From Fragilariopsis cylindrus CCMP1102 (lineage: Eukaryota; Bacillariophyta; Bacillariophyceae; Bacillariales; Bacillariaceae), in NCBI GenBank assembly GCA_900095095.1, contig FMBT01000302.1:310001-374000 (forward strand): a stretch of DNA of 64,000 nt, written 5' to 3'. Positions 21,391 to 32,844 of the stretch are shown in pieces (the stretch's first letter is position 1; each line of letters begins with the position of its first letter). The notes beneath the pieces are model-generated. The model searched no databases, was not told where the DNA came from, and saw only the letters and a program-made list of their open reading frames with translations. Position numbers and translations under genes: made by a program.

Positions 21391-22377
21391 TTATTCTGCT
21401 GTAGCAGTAATAGCAATTCGTCCTTGTTCTGTAATAATACCTAATTCACGTAAACGTCCTGTAGATAAATATTTTTGTTGTTTTTGTTGTTGCTTTTTTG
21501 GTGCACCTTCTAATTCTACTACTTCTTCTTCATCATCTACTGATGATGATGATGTAGATGTAGATGTAGTCGTCCACATTTCATCGACTTTACATATGAC
21601 AATATCATGTGATGACGATTCTTCTTCACCGTCCTCATTGGCATTGTCGTATTCTATTATCTCATTTCCGACCAATGATAATTTCAGATATTGAACACAT
21701 CCTGGTAATACTTTCGGCAATATTTCTTCGGATGAACTAACACTACTAGTAAGATCTTGCAATTCGTCAATACTACCATGATCATTATTATTGAATGATT
21801 CTTGTAATACATTTTGTTTTTGAATATCATAACCCGATTGACCACCTAATACTTTAACGACACATGATATATGGTTCTGTTCTTCATCATCACATAAGAG
21901 TTGTAATATACAAGTTTTTTCACGTAAAAAATTCTCTCGTGACAATGTCTTTTTAAATAATCCTACTGCATATAATCGATTTGGACGTATTGATATTGGT
22001 GTGACATAGGTGATTATATTCATATTTGTGGTTCTTGTTGTTGTTCTTGTTGTATTCTCGTTACTAGCATCATTATTAAGTGTTGCCATGGACCATACAG
22101 GTACATCCACTAAAGGTGGTATATCAGTAGAAGAATAAATAATGGTAGTAGACTTCTTGGTGTTACTACTAGTACTTGAAGTAGACAATCCTTCGACTAG
22201 TACCACAACCATCACAGTACTCATTATTATTATCGACATAAATGATGAGCACCTCATCATAATACCAATCATCGTCATTCTAGTCGTTACAGTCCAGTAG
22301 GGTAGTCTTTTGGAAGTGGAGGTGGATGTATGGATATCAATTAATAATAGAAAGCATGCAAATGCGACACAACTCAC
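21391..22377 (-). CDS. Flavin reductase-like (FMN-binding split barrel) protein
   Basis: An intronless 328-codon frame. After a hydrophobic N-terminus, VPVWSMATLN begins the domain; ITYVTPISIRPNRLYAVGLF, TLSRENFLREKTCILQLL and KVLGGQSGYDIQKQ are the split-barrel blocks that contact FMN in flavin-reductase-like proteins. LPGCVQYLKLSLVGNEII and HDIVICKVDEMW are the later strands, and LSTGRLRELGIITEQGRI closes the protein. Ser/Asp/Gln runs are inserted in loops. The family reduces or binds FMN for partner oxidoreductases; the substrate here is unknown. The start is uncertain: ATG codons at residues 1, 34, 36, 40 and 41 are all possible, and the stretch MSIIIMSTVMVVVLVEG looks like a signal anchor or presequence, suggesting entry into the secretory or plastid route. 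Confidence 0.65.
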   Translation of the reverse strand: MSCVAFACFLLLIDIHTSTSTSKRLPYWTVTTRMTMIGIMMRCSSFMSIIIMSTVMVVVLVEGLSTSSTSSNTKKSTTIIYSSTDIPPLVDVPVWSMATLNNDASNENTTRTTTRTTNMNIITYVTPISIRPNRLYAVGLFKKTLSRENFLREKTCILQLLCDDEEQNHISCVVKVLGGQSGYDIQKQNVLQESFNNNDHGSIDELQDLTSSVSSSEEILPKVLPGCVQYLKLSLVGNEIIEYDNANEDGEEESSSHDIVICKVDEMWTTTSTSTSSSSVDDEEEVVELEGAPKKQQQKQQKYLSTGRLRELGIITEQGRIAITATAE

Positions 22378-23896
22378 AACTTTCTGTTTTTGTTCTGTTA
22401 GCTATTCTTGTCGTGGCTACTACTAGCTCCTGTTGCGCGAAATGATCTCCGCATCATGCATTGACGAGGGGGACAGACAAGAAAGGTCGATTTTCAGTCG
22501 TGGTTTCATTGGATTGATGAAAAATATCTTTTTACGAGAAAATAAGGAAACTTGAAAAAGTTCGAAGCTACTGTATCTATTTTGCGAGCAGAAATACTAT
22601 CTCAACGATGAAAGTTTTTTACGAGAGGAAGCTAATATCGCGTTTATTTGCGAGAAGAAACATCGCCGCTTCTTCTTCTTCTTCTTATACCGATACGATA
22701 TAACACAAACTACTATACGAAAGAGAGAAGAAAAGGAAGAAGAGTAGTCCGGCAGTAGCAGTAGCAGTAGAAGTTTCAGTTGTATTTCGGGTATGTCGAT
22801 GCTTTATGAAAGAGAAACAAAACAGAAGAATTATTTCGGTCTGAAGTAAAGTAAAAATGCTATTCTTTCGGTCTGTCGGATCGGTGCTCACATCACACTT
22901 GCACCTTCTTTTGAACGAGAATTGAAAAGAGTAAAAGAAGAGAAGGAAGCTAGCGAAAGAAGAAGCGAGCGATTTTACGGAAACAAAAGAAGAGAAGAAG
23001 GAAGCGAAGGAAGAAGTAGTGATTGCTGAAATAAAACAAAAAGAAGAAAGCGAAGGAAGAAGCAGCTGTTCATAGAGAAACCTGTAAATAAATACTATAT
23101 AAAAAAAGAAAAAGATAAAAAATTTACGTGGAAAACCGTTGTCAATTTTGGATGGGCCGCTTGTGGTGGTGGGATGCATGATAAATTAGATGGCGTTGTT
23201 CGCCAAATCATATATCAGTACTAGCCTGTACCAATCACTTGACTTGACTTTGATCAAGGAGATATATCCTATCTTATTTATCTTCCTTCTAGCATGAATG
23301 ACAGCAGACCGTATTCTTACTTTATTTTTTTTGCAATCGTCGTATTTTCTTGTTGTTCGCGATCGTGCTTCAATTGTGTTCACAAAGAAAAACCTATGAA
23401 AGATCCAAACTAAGAGAAAAAAACTAATGTACAGTACGAAGCCTTCATTTGCTTCTTATTATAGAATGACTGACCTATGGTTGTTCATCACCAAATGATT
23501 ACTACTGCACCATCACTTGACTTCGATCAAGGATATCCACTATAAGAAGATACAAGATACAGTAAATAAGGAATTTTAACTGTGAAATTTTAATAAGCTA
23601 CAGCCAGCTACAGTATTAGTTAGTTAGGCGCTGGTCGTGTGGAACTTAAGATCGAAAAAAACTACAATTCTATCTAGCTTCTACAAAATATCAAGGACAT
23701 ATAATAGATTTATTGTATATCTTCTTATCTTATTCACTAATTAATATTTTTTGTTTATAAAGAATAGTATTGGGTCAATCGAACACAAAAATTCGACCGT
23801 ACAAATTTAGATCAGAACTATTGGATTTTACAGTTACGTGTACGAGATTTTGCTATCCTCCGTTGATGATGCGCTCGAAGATAAATATCCCCTTTT
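22378..23896. other. Intergenic with purine-rich fossil coding-like repeat
   Basis: No supported intact gene. At 22,900-23,060 the plus strand is purine-rich and reads as broken Lys/Glu-rich peptide (KEEKEAKEE-like), part of which is duplicated at 25,148. A block containing ATCACTTGACTT-GAT(C)AAGGA occurs twice (about 23,235 and 23,512). The minus-strand open frame opposite the purine tract is Phe/Ser-rich low complexity and is not credible. Confidence 0.5.
22981..23152 (+). repeat. Direct repeat left copy flanking the KCTD gene
   Basis: About 170 bp starting AACAAAAGAAGAGAAGAAG and ending ACGTGGAAAACCGTTGTCAA. It matches 25,148-25,315 with scattered differences. Each copy contains KEEKKAKEEV-like coding potential and shares the same terminal ACGTGGAAAACCGTTGTCAA block. 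Confidence 0.85.
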
Positions 23897-24496
23897 CTAC
23901 TTTGTTAGCGTCGTGTACGTGGTGCGCTCGAAGGTAAATGTCCCATTTTCTCTTCTGTAACGGCCACCGTCGTGAATTGACGGATTATACTTGTATAATC
24001 TCCATCCAGGACCAGGGCACTTACCATCGCTGTTTTGTACGTAAAGATAATTCACGAGCTTAGCAGCATTATCAAGTTCATTACACTGCTTCTTGATGAG
24101 CTTAGCAGCATTAGCAGCATTATCACGTTGATCACACTGCTTCTCAATAATAATGCGTAACTTTGTGTCACAATAAAGGACTAACCCATCCAATCCAAAA
24201 TAGTCTGCATCTGTACGAAGTCTTTGGAGAAGTGCTTCTTCGTTATTGTTTGATGGTAAATCCACCATGACACGACATCCATCACGGAGATAATCAAGAA
24301 TGGAACCAAATGCTATAGGATTACGATCCAAAAATACTTCTTTTCCTTCGTTCTCGATTGGTGGTGCAAAATTAGAATCCAAACAAAACATACATGCAAG
24401 CAGAGATCCTTCGACTGCACAAAGTGTCGCTCGCGTTGTGATAAAGTGTTGACCACCAACATTTAATCGTATAATGGCAATGCTGTTAGTTGTCAT
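23897..24496 (-). CDS. KCTD-type BTB/POZ (K+ channel T1) domain protein
   Basis: A 199-codon intronless frame. Residues 8-110 match the potassium-channel tetramerisation (T1/BTB) domain: IIRLNVGGQHFITTRATL is the hallmark first strand pair, followed by FLDRNPIAFGSILDYLRDG and ALLQRLRTDADYFGLDGL. No channel pore follows, so this is a soluble KCTD-like protein. Such proteins form pentamers or tetramers and often present substrates to cullin-3 ligases. Residues 118-150 carry two related helices, CDQRDNAANAAKLIKKQ and CNELDNAAKLV, an internal duplication. The C-terminal region has a short GPGWRLYKYNPSIHDGGRY block ending FERTTYTTLTK. The gene is bracketed by two direct repeats. Confidence 0.82.
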   Translation of the reverse strand: MTTNSIAIIRLNVGGQHFITTRATLCAVEGSLLACMFCLDSNFAPPIENEGKEVFLDRNPIAFGSILDYLRDGCRVMVDLPSNNNEEALLQRLRTDADYFGLDGLVLYCDTKLRIIIEKQCDQRDNAANAAKLIKKQCNELDNAAKLVNYLYVQNSDGKCPGPGWRLYKYNPSIHDGGRYRRENGTFTFERTTYTTLTK

Positions 24497-25412
24497 TGTA
24501 GTAAACTTGGAGATCTTTAGATGTTTAGGTACAATACAATGATTTATCTTCTTTAAAGATGAGTCTTTATATCTAAAGGGTATTTATTCTTACATTAGAA
24601 AAAAGGAAAAAAATTTTGGCTATGAACATCTATTTTAATTTGTACCGTGAACACTCCACTCTCGACAAGAATGCAATGTTCCCTCTCATTATTGGACGGG
24701 ATAAAAATTTCACAACTACATAGATCCCCATACCGTAGATATAGAACACGGAGCGAGGCAAGTCGTGAGCCATAGCGTAGAGTGTAACAATGATCGATTC
24801 ATTCGATTCGATTCGATTGATTGATTCATTCAAGCGTACCATATCAACTCATAACATTATTCTTTCAGAGGAACGAGGAAAAATCTGAGCGGAACGGAAT
24901 TACCGTGTCTCGTTGGCGAGGAAGACGTCATCATTATCGTGTCGATACTGATGAAAATAGAAAAATTGTCTAAGAAGTGCTGTAATATTCCCATGTAAAA
25001 ACGATTATACTACTATTTGGCATTATATTACTGTTGTCTTTCGTTTTGATTCTTTTTATGACGAATCATTATATATATACAATAATACATTCGTTTGTGC
25101 ATTTAAATACAATTGATGATGTTAAAGTACCATTGATGTAGATATGGGAACAAAAGAAGAGAAGAAAGCGAAGGAAGAAGTAGCGATTACTGAAACAAAA
25201 GAAAATAAGGAAGCGAAGGAAGAAGCAGCTGTTCACAGAAAAATATGTAAATAGGTATTATATAGAAAACTGAAAAAGGATAAACAATTTACGTGGAAAA
25301 CCGTTGTCAATTGGATTATGTGCCTTAATAAGTTTTATTCCCATTACTTCATCATTATCTATTTATTTATCGTCTCGTTTTTCCAGTTCGTTAAGTTGTC
25401 GTCGTTCGTTAT
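24497..25412. other. Intergenic
   Basis: No supported gene. It contains a GATTC/GATT microsatellite-like run at 24,795-24,830 and the right copy of the KEE-coding direct repeat at 25,148-25,315. A 36-codon frame starting at 25,143 (MGTKEEKKAKEEV) is the best coding remnant in that repeat and is too short to call a gene. Confidence 0.5.
25148..25315 (+). repeat. Direct repeat right copy flanking the KCTD gene
   Basis: Second copy of the block at 22,981-23,152, in the same orientation and about 2.2 kb away. This copy keeps an open Lys/Glu-rich frame slightly longer than the first. Confidence 0.85.
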
Positions 25413-26538
25413 TTATTTTCTGTAGTCATTATTTATTTGTTTTTGTACTACATTTATAATAGTAGATGCTAAACTTTTCCCCAAAACTCTATAACCATGT
25501 TGTGATAAATGTAATAAATCAGATGACCATAAACCATCTATATCATTATTACTATACCCAAAAGGAAATTCAACCACCGTAGTACCACTTCTTGTAGTAG
25601 TACCACTACTTGTAGTTGAGGAAGCAGAAGCAGCAGCAGATACTGATGTATTATCACTACTTGTGTTAGGTCCACTGCCATCACTATCACTACCACTACC
25701 ACTACCACCATTATTGTCATTGCCGTAGTAATCATTCAATAATTGATTAATTTTTGTTTGTGTTATTTTAGCCTTTTTTACTAAATCAAGACTATTCCAT
25801 TCTGGTATTGAATAACCAGGAAATATTGGAATTGTAATAGCAATTGTTTCCATAATACTATTATTATTATTATTGTTATCATCATTACTATTATTATTAT
25901 AAGAACTATAGGAATATTTCTTTGCCCATTCATGGACACCAACTATATTTTGAAATATTTTATCACCTTGACGTTTATCTGGTTCCGATAAATCATTTGA
26001 TCCAGCAAAATAAATCAATATACCGATTGTTGTAGTAGTAGTAGTAGTAGTAGTATCACTTTCCTTATCTGATGATGGTGTGCTTAAAGAAAGAATCGAA
26101 TTACGAACATGATCATCATTTTCCCTACCCCCATCATCAATGATACTAGCAGCAGAAGTATTAGTCTTACTATTACTATATATACCACTACTACCATAAT
26201 AATTAATATTTTTACGTTCCTCTTTACCACGACAAACTAATTCAAATAATTCATTTGACATATATCCAGGATATCCTGCATATTCGACACTACTATACTG
26301 AATAATAATTTTATTGCTTTTCCTTTTCGTTTCTCTACTACTACTGCTTCCATTATCATTTGACAGTACTACTTGCTGTTGTTGTAGGGTTACTAGAGCA
26401 GATTTCAAATAGGATGCATATGGATACATTAGTTCATCATCCTCATCATATGGCGAGGGTGATATTCCAGCTGTTAGAGAATCACCATAACAAAATATAC
26501 GTACATTATAATAATGTGTATTTGTAACTGTATTATCC

Positions 26539-26569
<31 letters not shown>

Positions 26570-27002
26570 AATAATGTTGTTTTTGTTGTTTTAGTACAGC
26601 ATTTTTCGTGATCTTATCGAGATCCTTTTCATAGTAAAAAGAAATCATTATTATTACTATTACGACAAAAGAAGTAACAGCTATAATCCAACGACTACTA
26701 CAATAACGACGAATACTGTTGTTGCTTTTTATTGATATTATGAATGCACGAGCTGTTGTTATTGCTTTTCTTCTTCTTCTTGTTGCATCATCATCAATAT
26801 CTTCATCGACAACAAAGAAAATACTACTACTACAGTCCCGATGAGGTTCGTCGTCGTTGTCGTCGTCGTCGGTGGTATCATCAGCGTTGACTTCATCGTC
26901 AATAAAGTCAATATTAGCAGTATTATTGCCAATCATCCGATTTCTATCATTATTACTACTAGCACGATTTTTGCGAGTCATAGTCGTCATCATCATCTTC
27001 AT
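25413..27002 (-). CDS. Membrane-anchored SGNH/GDSL-type hydrolase
   Basis: A 529-codon intronless frame. Residues 1-105 are Asp/Asn/Arg-rich and probably cytosolic. IIAVTSFVVIVIIMISFYY (about 104-122) is a single membrane anchor, giving a type II topology. The lumenal part carries the SGNH blocks: block I RIFCYGDSLTAG with nucleophile S175, a block II-like GYPGYMSNEL, block III YFAGSNDL with the G-x-N-D oxyanion residues, and block V DLLHLSQHG, giving D495 and H498. These are the residues used by GDSL esterases/lipases. Simple inserts (Asp, Asn, Thr, Gly/Ser runs) lie between blocks. The likely role is an ER, Golgi or cell-surface esterase on lipid or polysaccharide; the substrate is unknown. 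Confidence 0.85.
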
Positions 27003-28044
27003 CGTATGTTTATGATGTAAGAAGAAGTTTACTGATATCTCTCTCTCTCTCTCTCTCTCTCTCTCATGTACGTATCAAATAATGGATGACAATCGTATCG
27101 GATTTTCCAAAGGAAGGAAAAAGTCGAGATTGAGCCGAGATGAGAGACTGTTGGACAAATTTGCAGTAGTAGTAGTAGTAGTAGCAGCAGTATGCAGCCG
27201 ATCCTGATACGGTAGCTAGGTGTACGGTAGTCAGGCGGGCAAAAAGCTGTTGTTTGTTCTTGGCTTGTTTGCTTGTGTGTCTGTGTGCGTGTGTGTTTTA
27301 TGTATTTTAACCACTAATACTTCCTCCAGCGAACGCTAATTTAGCCAGCAGTTCTTGGAGGAAGTACAGTATTCAACAATTGTAGAAAAGATCCATTGAC
27401 ACTCCATGGGCCTTTTGTACTCGTACTTTCGCTACCGTACTTCCTCCGTAGTGTTCGTTGTTTAGCGGAATGATTTTTGTTCGCTGGCCTACTGTACAAA
27501 ATGGAATAGAATCGAGGGGTAGGAAGAAAGAGGGCGGGGATTGAATGTTCACCCCTAATTATTATTTGTACTGTGTTAAAATGTTTATGATTCTTCTTTA
27601 AAACTCAATTATTCTCCGAAAAACATTATCTCAAGTCAGAAGCGCTTTAAGATCCGAGTTTCTCCGTAGAGATTCTACTTCGAAGTAGCAGTGTTGTACT
27701 GTACCCATTATCAATGAAGCCAAACATTTAAACAACAACAACCAAAAGAAAATTCTTTTGGTCGTTTGACGCCATGATAATATCAAAAAATGTCACGGAA
27801 TGAAGTTTACATAGAAGTAACTACAAGAACAAAAAAAAGATATCCTAACGCATCGACATTGCTAGCTATGCGGTAGAGATTACAAGAGAAGAAGCGGAGA
27901 TCAAGAATGTGTTTGTGCTTTTTCTTCGCTACGCTGCGGCTTACCGTATGTTCCAACGTCGATCAACGCATACATTAAATTCTAAAACGAAGACAAGAAG
28001 AAGGATATACTGTATAAAAATAACACGAAATAATCATAATCATC
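27003..28044. other. Intergenic, divergent promoter region
   Basis: The stretch separates a minus-strand gene from a plus-strand gene. A (TC)n run at 27,039-27,065 lies 40-60 bp upstream of the SGNH hydrolase ATG, where CT-rich tracts often sit in promoters. An (AGT)n run lies at about 27,163-27,185 and a (GT)n-like run near 27,280. GGAGGAAGTACAGTA and similar TACWGTA sites are present. No gene is supported. Confidence 0.5.
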
Positions 28045-29789
28045 ATGGTTACATTCTTGGAGACAGAAGATCCACTACACCAGGGACAATTGCCGTCCCA
28101 TACCGTGCCGGGAACATCATCACCATCAGCAACAACAATGGCTACTACTAGTAATAGAAGTACTATAACGAAAATGATGAAGGAACGTAGTCATCCACAT
28201 CGTATTACTTCATTGAATTATGTTATTGCAAATGGTGATGAGACAACAAGATTCCTTTTGAAAAAGAAACAAGAAAATTATAAATATCTTACAGTAAAAA
28301 TACTTAAAGAACAACAACAACAACATCTTGCTGGATTACACTTCGAGGCAATGTATGATCATTTACTATATATGCGTAAGTCCACGTAATAGTTTGTTGT
28401 CGTTGTGGTTACTATTATTGCTGCTGCTGCTGCTGCTGCGTGGTAGTGCGAGTATGATGAATTGAATCTCACCATTTTATTTGTGTGTTTGTTTCTCTTT
28501 CTTTCTCTCTGTCTCTCCAACTCTATCTATCTATCTCCCATCAAAGCTTCAATTACACTTACTTTAATGACCGGTATCCTTGGCGTCTTGGTCAAATCGA
28601 CATTGGTTCCTTCGGATAGGACGCAAACATTTTTCGCTCTTTGTATTGCTACGATTGCCGTTTTGTCGACATTCATGTATGTAACATATAACAAAATAGA
28701 TAATATAATTAATGAGCATGATGTTTGTGTGTTTGTGTATTTGTGTTTGTTTAAATATATAAACTCACCTCTCGTTTTTGTCCATGTCGTGTTCTTTAGT
28801 CAATCACTCACAAAGCAGCTGAATTTAGGTGGAAGGGCTGGATTTCACGAATCGGCGTCTACAGCTCTTGTAAGTATTCACATACCGTTACGAGTTGCAT
28901 TCTATTTATGATATCTCGATTGACTTTTCTGTTGTTGTTGTTGTTGTGGCTAACTCCGTTTCTTTATCTATAATAACGGTCTCTACTTACTGTCGTTTTT
29001 TTCATAGAAAAAGCTTTATGAAAGAACTGAGTTATCTAGTAGGGAAGCTCAATATAATAGTATTCACAAAGCATTAAAAACTGATTCACGTCTTTCTGTA
29101 GGATCAAATCTGACACAGGTGATCGCCGCAGCGGAAAAAGAAGATTGTTCCACGGACGGGTCGGAGGAGGAAGGATGCAATACCGCAGCGAACGTTGTTT
29201 CCTCTCCACCAGAAGTCGACACAAAAGTCGACAATAAAGCCAGTGATGGTACTAAGGAATCTATCACCTCTCAATTCTTTCAGGCTGTTGATGGATGCAA
29301 CTCAGTTATTCCAATCAAAATTTCCCATGCGTTCGACATGATTGATGCCCGTGTCAACTTGGTGAACAAGTCAATGCTGAAAGACAAGAAGCATTCGAAG
29401 GTGAATTGGTCAGAAGTTCTACCTGCTATTTATTACCAGCTGTAAGTTTATTTATTCATCTATTCTTATCGTTTGGTGTATTTTTATTGATATACCGCAT
29501 TTTAATTCATCCATGTCATTTGATTCACGCAAACATCCCCCCCCCCCCCCCCCTCATTACTTAATTAAATATTTATAGGACTCAGACCTTCCTTGAATAT
29601 CCTTACTTTCCTATTTGCCTTCCACAACCGAAGTGGAGTGTGGATAAAGCACTAGAGGACTTCAAAAAGAGTCTCGAGTCCGGCGAGCACAATCATGCTG
29701 ATCTTGCCAGTTCCTTGCTTGACCGAGCTGAGATAATTGGTGAAAAAATGCCTCTTATAGAAGGAGATAATGATGACGAGTTGGTCTAA
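28045..29789 (+). CDS. Two-TM protein with SLATT-like architecture, five exons
   Basis: CDS join(28045..28375, 28547..28676, 28800..28869, 29008..29441, 29579..29789); 391 residues. All four introns have GTAAGT or GTATGT donors and AG acceptors, and phases agree (1, 2, 0, 2). A basic N-terminal helix (LKKKQENYKYLTVKILKEQQ) precedes two closely spaced hydrophobic segments, SITLTLMTGILGVLVKS and FFALCIATIAVLSTFI, separated by a short polar turn. Directly after them comes LNLGGRAGFHESASTALKKL, the R-A-x-x-H-x-x-A-x-x-x-x-x-L helix typical of SLATT domains, which form oligomeric membrane effectors in bacterial defence and also occur in eukaryotes. A soluble C-terminal region of about 210 residues is not recognised. 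The last intron has a run of about 17 C near 29,540. Family assignment is by pattern, not search. Confidence 0.7.
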
Positions 29790-29929
29790 ATACATGTAAA
29801 ATCATACACGATACCCGAGTATATAATACATAGCCCCCGCGATGTTGTTAGCACTTTTCATCTACTGTAGCTCATAAATAAAGACGAATACACACACGCA
29901 CACACACATACATACATACATACATACAT

Positions 29930-29964
<35 letters not shown>

Positions 29965-31156
29965 CATTAGTGATTCTACAACCAAGCGAGAAATCATTTA
30001 CCCAGTTTCAGCAAATTTCCATCCACTCTCTAATATATGTAGCCCTCTCATCTCACCAACTCTCATCTCACCAAATATTTAGTTTAATAATACTACTTAG
30101 TCACTATTAATCTGTCAAAAGTAAAAAATATGGACAACACTTGAACTTTTATTCTGCTGTTTTATGAGCACCCATGACACAAGAAAACAAGTAGTACTAC
30201 GGCTTTTTAACTAGATAGAATGAGTGGTGTGCACTGCTATCAATTGGTTACGCTACACATGATGGTGTGATTTGTTTCATCTGAGAAGAACTCACATTGC
30301 TAACTAACCAACTAACTAACTAGCATGCCAATGTCAATAATATTGATTAACTCTCACTCTTAGTGTATTTCTAAAATCACACGAAGAATATCAGCACACA
30401 CTACACCATCACCACTTTTAAAGTCAATTAGAAGGATACAACCAGCTAGCCAGCTAGCCAGCAATGTAACATTGATGGAAATGCTACACTCTCAGGTAGG
30501 TGCTTGTATCCGTTCACCCTCACATTTTTTAGTTGTGTAGATCCATCAGCGCCCTCTACCCTCCTGAAAATAGCACATATCACACACAATACTCACTTCT
30601 ATTCTACTATAGGTATATTAACTTTCATATCTCAATAAAAGAACCAATCAATCCTGCACCACTATTGATTACATGGTACTACAGTACAAGTATTTTATTT
30701 CTAAGGAAGGTACATGATTGTTGGCTTGAGTCCCGCTTACTCGAATCGTAAATGAAGAAATAGGCGAAGCAAACTGTCACGCGCAAACGTTAGTTAATCA
30801 CATTTACTGTATTTTATTTGTGTAACGGCGGTTTGAATTCTTTGATGTCAACGCTTTTTTTATTTAAGTATTTTTTACGTCCAAAAAATAACGAAACATC
30901 ATACGACTAAGTTACCACACGTCACATACCGGCAGCGTAAATCGCTCATCAGCCCAGCAGCATTGTTCAATAATGCAACGAACATACTATTTGCAACAGC
31001 AGCCAACTCTAATAATATAGTTGTACGCACTGTACCGCCTTCATTTTATCATCGCAGCCAAGAAGGAAAATCAAAGCGTTTATTCTTGTTGACGTCAGCA
31101 AAAAAGGAGCACGAAACTCAACTATACTGTAGTCAATAGAAGAAAGAGAGTTAGTT
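29790..31156. other. Intergenic with microsatellites
   Basis: At 29,888-29,965 a compound microsatellite (CA)n-(CATA)n-(CAGA)n lies just downstream of the SLATT-like gene. Near 30,300-30,325 there is an (ACTA)n/(ACCA) run, and near 30,445 tandem AGCTAGCC. No gene is supported, although the stretch 30,470-30,540 has weak exon-like features. Confidence 0.5.
29888..29965. repeat. Compound (CA)n-(CATA)n-(CAGA)n microsatellite
   Basis: CACACA units pass into about six CATA units and then about seven CAGA units without a gap. It lies about 100 bp beyond the stop codon of the SLATT-like gene, possibly in its 3' untranslated region. Confidence 0.95.
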
Positions 31157-32433
31157 ATGGTATGCTGTGGACCTGCAAAGAAATGTTGTCATTTCAAATA
31201 TACACCACCAACTGATGTGGATGAATGCCGTTGTGGTACGTAAGACCTGTGTGAGTATCTAAAAAGTCGACTCGACTCAACTCACATTCAAAAACTCGTT
31301 GCTGTATTGCTGTTACTATTGTTGTTGCGCTACTATTAATAGGATGTGGTATGTTAAATGGTGTATTTCAAGTTATGATGGGTCAATTTTTATTATTTAT
31401 TGGATTTTGGTTTTCAATTGCAACATTAAGTGATTGTAATTTTATAACTCTACTATCTGAAGATAATGGAGATTCAGATGGAATTGTTGTACGTGAGGAT
31501 GGTTTAAAATCAAATCAAATTGGTTTATTGTCATATTTAGATATAAAAACAGATCAATGTTATTATTGGACAAATAATGAAGTACAAGGCTTGTCGGAAC
31601 CAATTACAACATATGATAGTATAGATCAAATAATATACTATATGCAAGATGTATTAGGATCAAATTGGTATCCTGTTATATTACTTTGTAGTAGTGCAAC
31701 TATATTATCATTTTTATATATTATTAGTTATTGTTGTTCAACACAAGTACGTGGTATACGTTTATTCATTGGATTATTTATAAGTATTATTATAACTTTA
31801 CTTCAAGTTATTGGTACATATTTAATATATGATTCTAATTGGTGTAATAATAATAACTCACTATCACTAGAACTAGAAGAAGAAGGATCGTTAGAATTAG
31901 AATGTAATATTGGACGATCAACTATATTCAGTATTGTTGCAAGTTGTTGTTATTTTTTAAGTGGATTGTTTTTTATATTCATGTCAGATTATCCTGGTAG
32001 AAAAAGATTAAATGAAAATGAAAGTAGCAGTAAAAATAGAAACATCCAGTATACAAATACCGGTGCAGCAGCAGAAGCTTTACCTAAAAATGATGACGAC
32101 GATGAAGTCGTGTACGATGAAGAAGTCGGTGACGGCGGCGTTCGTGGTGGTAGTAATGGTTCTGCATCATCAGCATCAAATAATTGTACTACTAAAGAAG
32201 AATCAGCCAGGTTATCGTCGACGACGGAACAACAACAACAACAAGAAGAAGAAACAAAAGGAACAACAACAACACCGACTGCGGATAATACTACTACCAA
32301 TAACAACGTTGAAGAGAAGGAACAACAACGAGAAGTAGAAGTGGTAGAAGAAAGAAAATCGAATTCGTTTCGTTCGATTGGATCAGATGCTTTTGATTTG
32401 CCACGACCACCATCACCATCCACGTCATCGTAA
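31157..32433 (+). CDS. Cysteine-rich four-TM membrane protein
   Basis: CDS join(31157..31235, 31343..32433); 389 residues. The short first exon encodes MVCCGPAKKCCHFKYTP and DECRCG, and the phase-1 junction restores CRCGCGMLNGVF across an intron with a GTACGT donor and TTAATAG acceptor. Four hydrophobic segments follow: FQVMMGQFLLFIGFWFSIA, WYPVILLCSSATILSFLYI, LFIGLFISIIITLLQVIG and IFSIVASCCYFLSGLFFIF. The loop between TM1 and TM2 (about 80 residues) contains cysteines and is probably extracellular, as is the CNIG-bearing loop before TM4. The C-terminal 140 residues are an acidic, Gln/Thr/Ser-rich cytosolic tail. The layout resembles tetraspanin or claudin-type proteins, but no signature motif was recognised. 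The CC/CxC N-terminus could be acylated. Confidence 0.7.
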
Positions 32434-32844
32434 AATACGATAAAATAAATTATACTGGTTGACCATCATATCCGTAGTTAATGCCATAACATCAAACAGG
32501 AATTTTTAATCTAATTCACACCACCGTGCAGTGCAATATATCAACAGATAGAAAAGAACTATCTGGCGTTTCGTATGAATAGATACCTTTTTAAAGGAAG
32601 AATCCACATCTTTCTTCAAGAAGTGCATTGTACCTACCTGATGGTTGTTGGTAATTGCATTTCTTGTGACTCTATATATACCATGCATAAGCTATACTGA
32701 TAAAATGCAAATTCTAGTAGACATAATATTAGAGACACATCTACAAAAACTGTTTTCTAGGAAAAGAGATTATTTGTTTACGTTAATATGTATTACATAC
32801 AGTTTGTTTTGGTACACAACTTGTTGTTGTTCTAGCAACCAAGT
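32434..32844. other. Short intergenic, convergent 3' ends
   Basis: The stretch lies between the stop of the four-TM gene and the stop of the first BspA-like gene. No gene is supported. Its right end (TTTTGGTACA...CTTGTTGTTG) resembles the sequence at 36,465-36,510 beyond the second BspA-like gene, so the duplication extended into the 3' flank. Confidence 0.5.

Noticed and set aside
22685-23179. 164-codon minus-strand frame rich in Phe and Ser
   Set aside because: It is the antisense of a purine-rich tract that reads as Lys/Glu on the plus strand; the composition is an artefact of the tract.
31989-32423. 144-codon minus-strand Ser/Val-rich frame
   Set aside because: It is the antisense of the acidic, Gln-rich tail of the four-TM protein.
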